Of a stretch of DNA of 64,000 bases, positions 59,095 to 64,000 are shown in pieces; within the stretch, counting starts at the first letter, position 1, and every line of letters starts with the position of its first letter. Under the pieces are notes generated by a model that did no database searches, was not told where the DNA came from, and saw only the letters and a list, made by a program, of their open reading frames with translations. Position numbers and translations under genes: made by a program. Source of the DNA: Campylorhamphus procurvoides. Taxonomy: Eukaryota; Chordata; Aves; Passeriformes; Dendrocolaptidae. The stretch spans positions 1,330,990-1,394,989 of the forward strand of contig WBMV01003337.1 of the NCBI GenBank assembly GCA_013396655.1. The letters run 5' to 3'.

Positions 59095-60283
59095 GCCTAG
59101 AGAGTTCTCTTCCTGGTTTAAAAGATGCAGTTTTGGCTCATAGATTTCTGAAGCAGATGAACGGAGGGTGGTAGTGCAGGCCAGAGATCACCTGCGTTAA
59201 GGCTGTGTTTGTGCAAGGAATCTGATTATAACATACCACCATTTTAGAGTTAGCACTTTGGTCTTACTCTTAATTGGAGGTCAGATTTAAAAGAAATGTA
59301 AGAGGAAAACTAAAATTGACCTTTTTTAAATAAAAATGATAAATGTGTAACAGGAACTGCTTTAAAAAAAAGTCATTCCAGTCAGTAAAACAACTTCAGT
59401 GTTTCCAGTACCAAGGCCTCCCAAAGAGCCTGCTGCTCTGCCTCACAATTCTCTCCAGGGACAAAGCCAATTGTTTCTGTAGGGAAAGGGAGCAAATCTG
59501 TGACTTTACTCTGTAGATCTTTCACACCAGATAAGAAATGAATCTATTGCTCAGTAAAACAGGATTCCTGCTAACTTGTACAGAGGTTTTGGGAACTCCT
59601 CCCTGGAGGAGCAGGTGCCCACTGGTGTGACTTGGATTCAGCTTTGACTGTACCCTGGACATCCATCCCTTAGCACCTGCTTGTTAGTTCAGCTACATGT
59701 TAAATTATTAGTAGTAAATAAGAAGTGAATTTTTCAGGAGGATGAGCAGTGCCTTTGTGTGCTGCACTGTGATACTTGGATCTTCGAGAAGCAGAAGCTG
59801 TACAGAAGGCAAGAGCATTTTATTTGCCTATTAACTAAGACTCACTCAAATACTGAATCTTCTCAGACATTTATTCTCTGGTTATATTTTTATACTAATA
59901 TTTCAGTAAATGGAGTGCTGATTAGAATGGCAGGAAAATCCAGGATCTTCCTATTTGTACTTACTGTACAGGAGAACAATAGTTCCTTAAGCTTGATAAC
60001 AAGGCATTTTTTTTGAAAATTGATCACGTTTACAGAAGCAATGTGAAGAAAAAAACCCAGCCAGCTGTAATAGAAATACTAATGTGCACATGGTTAAACT
60101 TTGCTAAATGAGCTGGAACAGTATTTATAACTACCAAACATCTTTTATGTAGAGAGCAGGTGGTGTACTGGGGCTAAACTTGTTTAATTTTTCTAACAGT
60201 CTGTATTTTGGACAACTGTTTTTTAAGAACACCAAATGATGCATGTTTTGATATTTTTTACCGTTCCTTAGAACTGGCTGTTT

Positions 60284-60289
60284 AATAAA
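60284..60289 (+). terminator. SWAP70 distal polyadenylation signal
   Basis: Canonical AATAAA about 1.9 kb after the stop, followed by T-rich sequence ('ttggtgtcttttttgcc') at about 60323-60340. Likely main 3' end. Confidence 0.6.
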
Positions 60290-60310
60290 GTAATATAAAG
60301 TCATTTACAT

Positions 60311-61650
60311 TTTGGAATTAATTGGTGTCTTTTTTGCCTGGGTTTCTTTTGGGTTACTGGTGTCCAAAATCCAATAACTGTTGTTTGGAATTATTACTTT
60401 GATGGAAGAAATTCCATGGTCAGATCAAGGGGATGTGGATTAAAGCCATAATAAGGGCAGTGGTCACACAGATAACACAAATATATTTTAACAGGACTAC
60501 TTTTAAATGTTCATATTCACTACACCTTGATACAGCACCATTGGTGCTCAGCTCTGGCAGCCAGCCTTCCTCAGGAACATTATTTGGAGGGTGAAGTTTA
60601 TCTGTTTCTGGAAGACAAGGCATGCCAGGTGGGAAGTGAATTGATGCAGCCCTTGGCACACCCATCCAGCAGCACAGGAGCCTTGGAGCTGGGAGCCTGG
60701 GCCAGGGGCAGAGCAGGGCTCGGCAGGAGCTGAGGGCACACGGTGGCAGGGGGAGGCACCTGGCACAGACACAGCCACAACAGCCCGGCGGGGACATGTC
60801 GGCCCTGTACGTCTGTCTGCAGTCAGCTCTTACTCACTGCTAGAAGAGGAAATGAGACAAGTTTCCTTTTAGCTCTGGCGGCCCTGCTCGCTCTGACAAA
60901 TTCAGAAAGTTTTGTGTGAAGCGTTGCACACTAAAGGTGGTGGGAGAGATTGGCTTAAAAATTAAACCATTTGCATTCTGAGCAAAAATACCACTTTAGA
61001 ATAGAATAAGCCCCTTAAAGTGACACTGAACAGCCTTCAAAAGGAGCACAGAGCTGTGAGTCAGAGTCACCACAGCTCATGGAACAGTGAGCATGGAAAG
61101 CTGCATCCCATTGTGGAATCATTTCCAGTGAGGCCAAGGGTTCCAGCTCTCCTATTCCAACAAACCTGCGAATGGTGAGGATATCCTCAGTGAACTGTGG
61201 GATGAGGGACAGCTCTGTTCTGCCCCAAGAAGCCTTACCTGCACCCTGGGCTTACCCACGCCCATGGAAAGCTGTGCCTGCTGTTCCTGAACCCTTGGGA
61301 GATGCACTGGAGGGCTCAGCCCGCTTTGTTTCACCCACCAGATTTGGGTTTAATTCACCTGCTGCTGGTGGAACAGTCCTGCACACCAATACCACAGTAC
61401 CTCTAAAAACAGGATGGGGTGTTTTTTTTGCCCTGTGACCGTTGTATGGGGTTGACTTATGAGCTGTGCATAGTGAATCACACATTCCCAAACTGTAACA
61501 GGCCTGATTCCAGCACTTCTGTTTCACTGTCCTGCAAGAACAGCCACAAAAGCAAAGCCTATGTGGGGAAAAAGGAGCGGCGTCTTAGGACAGAATCTCT
61601 GTCCTGGGGCAGAGGGGACCCCCCCAACCCCAAAAGAAGCATGGGTTTGT
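60311..61650. other. Intergenic DNA downstream of SWAP70
   Basis: No exon, RNA gene or known repeat recognised on either strand. In mammals the next coding gene, SBF2, runs on the opposite strand toward SWAP70; no SBF2 exon could be recognised here. Confidence 0.55.
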
Positions 61651-61659
61651 CCCTGCTTA

Positions 61660-61745
61660 GTGCAAGGTGAGGTTCAGAGGGGCCAGGGACACTGGGTGAT
61701 CCTTAAGGTGCCTTCCAACCCAAACCATTCTGTGATCCTACAGCT
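61660..61745 (+). mobile_element. CR1 3'-tail fragment
   Basis: A short stretch with the CR1 tail blocks 'gggtgatccttaaggtgccttccaaccc' and 'aaaccattctgtgatccta'. Only the last 90 or so bases of an element remain. Sense orientation. Confidence 0.75.
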
Positions 61746-62144
61746 CAGTCACACTGGACTGTTCCACCACCTGGAACAGCAGGCTTAGTAACATCCATCT
61801 TAGTTAAAGTGAACTGAAAATACCTGCTCTGATTTTTATCTCAAATATGTGAAGCACTTCAGTAAACAATATTTGAGCAAACCAGTGCAGGGCCGGGAAG
61901 GGGGATAAAGGGATATCCATAAGGTCTTTCAGCTGCTTCTGGGAGAGAGGTCACTGTATGTTCCCAAAGGAAAGGGTGCAAAAGGGCAGCAGTGATGCCC
62001 TGTGCTCACACCTGCCTTCTCTCAAAGCATGACAAACTCCTACAACACTTAACAAGGCTGCAGGGGCTTTTCTCTCTCAGCACCATATTAGTTATTTGAT
62101 AACTGTGGCTCTCTTTTGCCTGCTTTTTTTGGCTTCTAATAAAT

Positions 62145-62340
62145 CTGTCGCGGTGCTCTCCCCCCGCCCAGGACCCCGGAGCTCCCGGGGCAGCAGCACC
62201 AGCGGGGCCGGGGCTCCTCATCACTGGGCTCCGGCTGCCACCTCGTGGTGGCCCAGCCCAGAGTCCCCGCTCTTCCCGGCCAGTGGAGATGTCCAGGGAC
62301 AGACATCCCTCCACAGGGAGCGGGGAAAAGAGCTGTGAGC
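62145..62340. other. Small CpG-rich patch
   Basis: About 200 bases that are GC-rich with repeated CpG, in an otherwise AT-rich flank. Could be a small CpG island or an enhancer; no transcript can be inferred from sequence. Confidence 0.35.
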
Positions 62341-63122
62341 CCGGTCTGCTGCACCATCACCTCCTCCCTGCACCACCATCCCCACCCTGCACCACCTCCC
62401 TGCTGTCCATGGGCTTGGCTCCTCTCTTAGCTCAGCTCAGTACATCCAATCTCAGAGACATCCTGCCTAGCCTAGGAACAAGGATTTTATGAGTGTCACC
62501 CCTGGCCCAGGATAAATTTAGGCTCAAAACCTTGGAGCGAATTAATTTTCCCTAAAAACGCCAGCACACCACAGAAGGACAGGGTGTACAGTCATACACA
62601 GCAATCCCTCATCTGCAGTCAAAGCCCAGGCTGTCATATGGCTTTCCCAAAGGCTGAGAAGCAGAGCAAGGAAAATTGGGTAAGGAAGGTTCCTTACCTG
62701 CAAACAGTGTGTTTCCAGGTGCCTCTTGTACATGCCCCGAGGCTGCAAGAGTGGGGCTGAGAGGAGGATGTGCTCAGCATCACGTACTCCCCTTTTGGGA
62801 GCAGGGCTCACACTCATCCCTTCAAGCCACAAACAGGGTGGGCGTTAGTGGGAGAAGATCTCAGCCCGTGGTTTCAAACACTTCGGGGGTGCAGCCAGAC
62901 AGACATCACGTCTTGAGGGCTCCTGTTAGTGCCAATGTGGCTGTGAGGTCCAAAATAAAACACAAAGTTTGTGACACCGCGTGAATTTAGAGACTGTTGT
63001 GACTTCCACACATTGAGTCTCACTGAGAACCTCAGCTACTTGGAAATGCCAGGAAGCAGAAGTGCAGGAAAGCACTGGTTTATGAACTGGCTTTCTGGGT
63101 ACACCAAAAATACCCATCCTTC

Positions 63123-63123
<1 letters not shown>

Positions 63124-63145
<22 letters not shown>
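63124..63145 (+). repeat. Poly-A run (A22)
   Basis: 22 consecutive A. No retrocopy or SINE body was recognised upstream on this strand, so it is called a simple repeat. Confidence 0.85.
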
Positions 63146-63153
<8 letters not shown>

Positions 63154-64000
63154 AGTGGTTGTTTCCACATGAAAGATGAAAATAGATTTGGAAAAGGTAG
63201 TTGCTTCTCACCTCCAAAAGACATTAAAATTGGAACAGCATGATGCAAACCAGTAGATTAAAAACATCCTGAAAAGCCTTGAGAGGGAGATTTAATGAGG
63301 CAGTTTTTAACACCTATATAAACAGCCTTGAAGGACCACTTGACAAGAGCCCTTCTTTCTTTTCCTCCTCGTATTTTAGCCTATCTGACAGAGGAAATGT
63401 AAAAGGATAGGAGCAGTGGGTCAGAGGAAAGCCCATGGCAGACGGGACAGAATGCTGATAAAAAGCAAAAAAGAAATCACAACCTCCAGAACAACTGCCC
63501 TTACTTTTCCCCATCAACCATTATTTTAAATTCCTGAATAAATGAAACAGCCACAAAAAAATAACCCTTTCTCTCCTACTCGTTGTGCTCATTGTTCACA
63601 TTGCCTATCAAAGGAGCTTGATCTAGCACCAGCTTTATACACTGTTATTAATACCATTGCTAATTAGCATTATTATTATTGTTGCTATAGTATCAATTGT
63701 CATGGCTGTGGCACACAAACAGCTTTTACAGGATCTGGGCCTACAATGTCTTCATGCAAACACTGCCTTGCTGTTATTCCTGTTGTCACCTGTTTTCTGA
63801 GCACACAACAGTGATTTGCTGAGGCAACAGAGTTCTCACCCTGGAAAAGCTGCCGGGGTGTTTGGGAGGGTGTTGGAGGTGACTCGCATGGGTCTGCCTC
63901 GGCAGAGCTCACCCGCAGTTGCACAAGGCACTCGTGTCCTTTCACCTACCTTGGCCAGCAAGACTCATTTGAACACATTAGTATCTCAGACAGGATTAAA

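Larger units (their letters stand above)
58374..60310 (+). other. SWAP70: SWAP70 3' untranslated region
   Basis: About 1.9 kb after the stop with no competing coding sequence. AATAAA occurs at 59089-59094 and again at 60284-60289, followed by AT-rich sequence, allowing a short and a long 3'UTR. The distal signal is the likelier main end. The boundary is inferred. Confidence 0.65.
61746..64000. other. Intergenic DNA to window end
   Basis: No gene recognised. It includes a small CpG-rich patch at about 62145-62340 and an A22 run at 63124-63145. Open frames on both strands are short and without known motifs. Confidence 0.55.

Noticed and set aside
63124..63145. Poly-A run as the tail of a processed pseudogene
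   Set aside because: No mRNA-like or SINE-like body was recognised upstream on the same strand and no target-site duplication was evident.
60311..64000. 3' end of SBF2, expected as the next convergent gene
   Set aside because: I read the minus strand for the C-terminal PH-domain motifs of SBF2 and found none, so it presumably begins beyond the window.
1..64000. CRISPR arrays, bacterial operons, tRNA or rRNA genes
   Set aside because: No regularly spaced direct repeats, ribosomal motifs or tRNA A/B-box cloverleaf were seen. The window is vertebrate nuclear DNA. A tRNA or covariance-model scan would settle small RNAs that I could miss by eye.

Overview
The window is vertebrate nuclear DNA, almost certainly avian. 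Genes are split by GT-AG introns. The only abundant interspersed repeats are CR1-type LINE fragments, several with the short ATTCT-type 3' tail typical of bird CR1. I saw no Alu- or L1-like sequence. Two neighbouring genes, both on the + strand, account for all coding sequence I can support. They are WEE1 (cell-cycle tyrosine kinase; its 5' end lies outside the window) and SWAP70 (PH-domain Rac/actin regulator). The same gene order is known in mammals, so this is a conserved synteny block.

Region by region: 1-480 is the GC-rich tail of the WEE1 CpG island, with the last 24 codons of exon 1. 2085-8466 holds WEE1 exons 2-11, ending at the conserved C-terminus. 8467 to about 9750 is the WEE1 3'UTR, which carries two Pumilio-type elements and seed matches for the miR-15/16 and miR-155 families. 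About 9750-28956 has no recognisable coding exon. It holds CR1 copies at about 10640-11680, 14960-15871 and 24440-25084, and a GC-rich, G-quadruplex-prone tract at about 20150-20850 that contains the only ambiguous base (n, 20619). 28957-58373 holds SWAP70 exons 2-12. 58374 to about 60310 is the SWAP70 3'UTR. About 60310-64000 is downstream intergenic DNA with one CR1 tail and a small CpG-rich patch.

The visible WEE1 chain is 479 residues and contains the whole kinase domain. The visible SWAP70 chain is 553 residues and lacks only the first coding exon, which I could not find. That exon probably lies in, or was lost at, the GC-rich tract marked by the n. The two genes are not functionally coupled in an operon-like way. 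WEE1 restrains CDK1 at G2/M. SWAP70 links PI3K lipid signals to Rac and F-actin.

I found no evidence for a new multi-gene system here. The items most worth a second look are the missing SWAP70 first exon at the G-rich tract, the dense regulatory sites in the WEE1 3'UTR, a composite CR1 with a possible 44-bp insertion, and two short palindromic structures.
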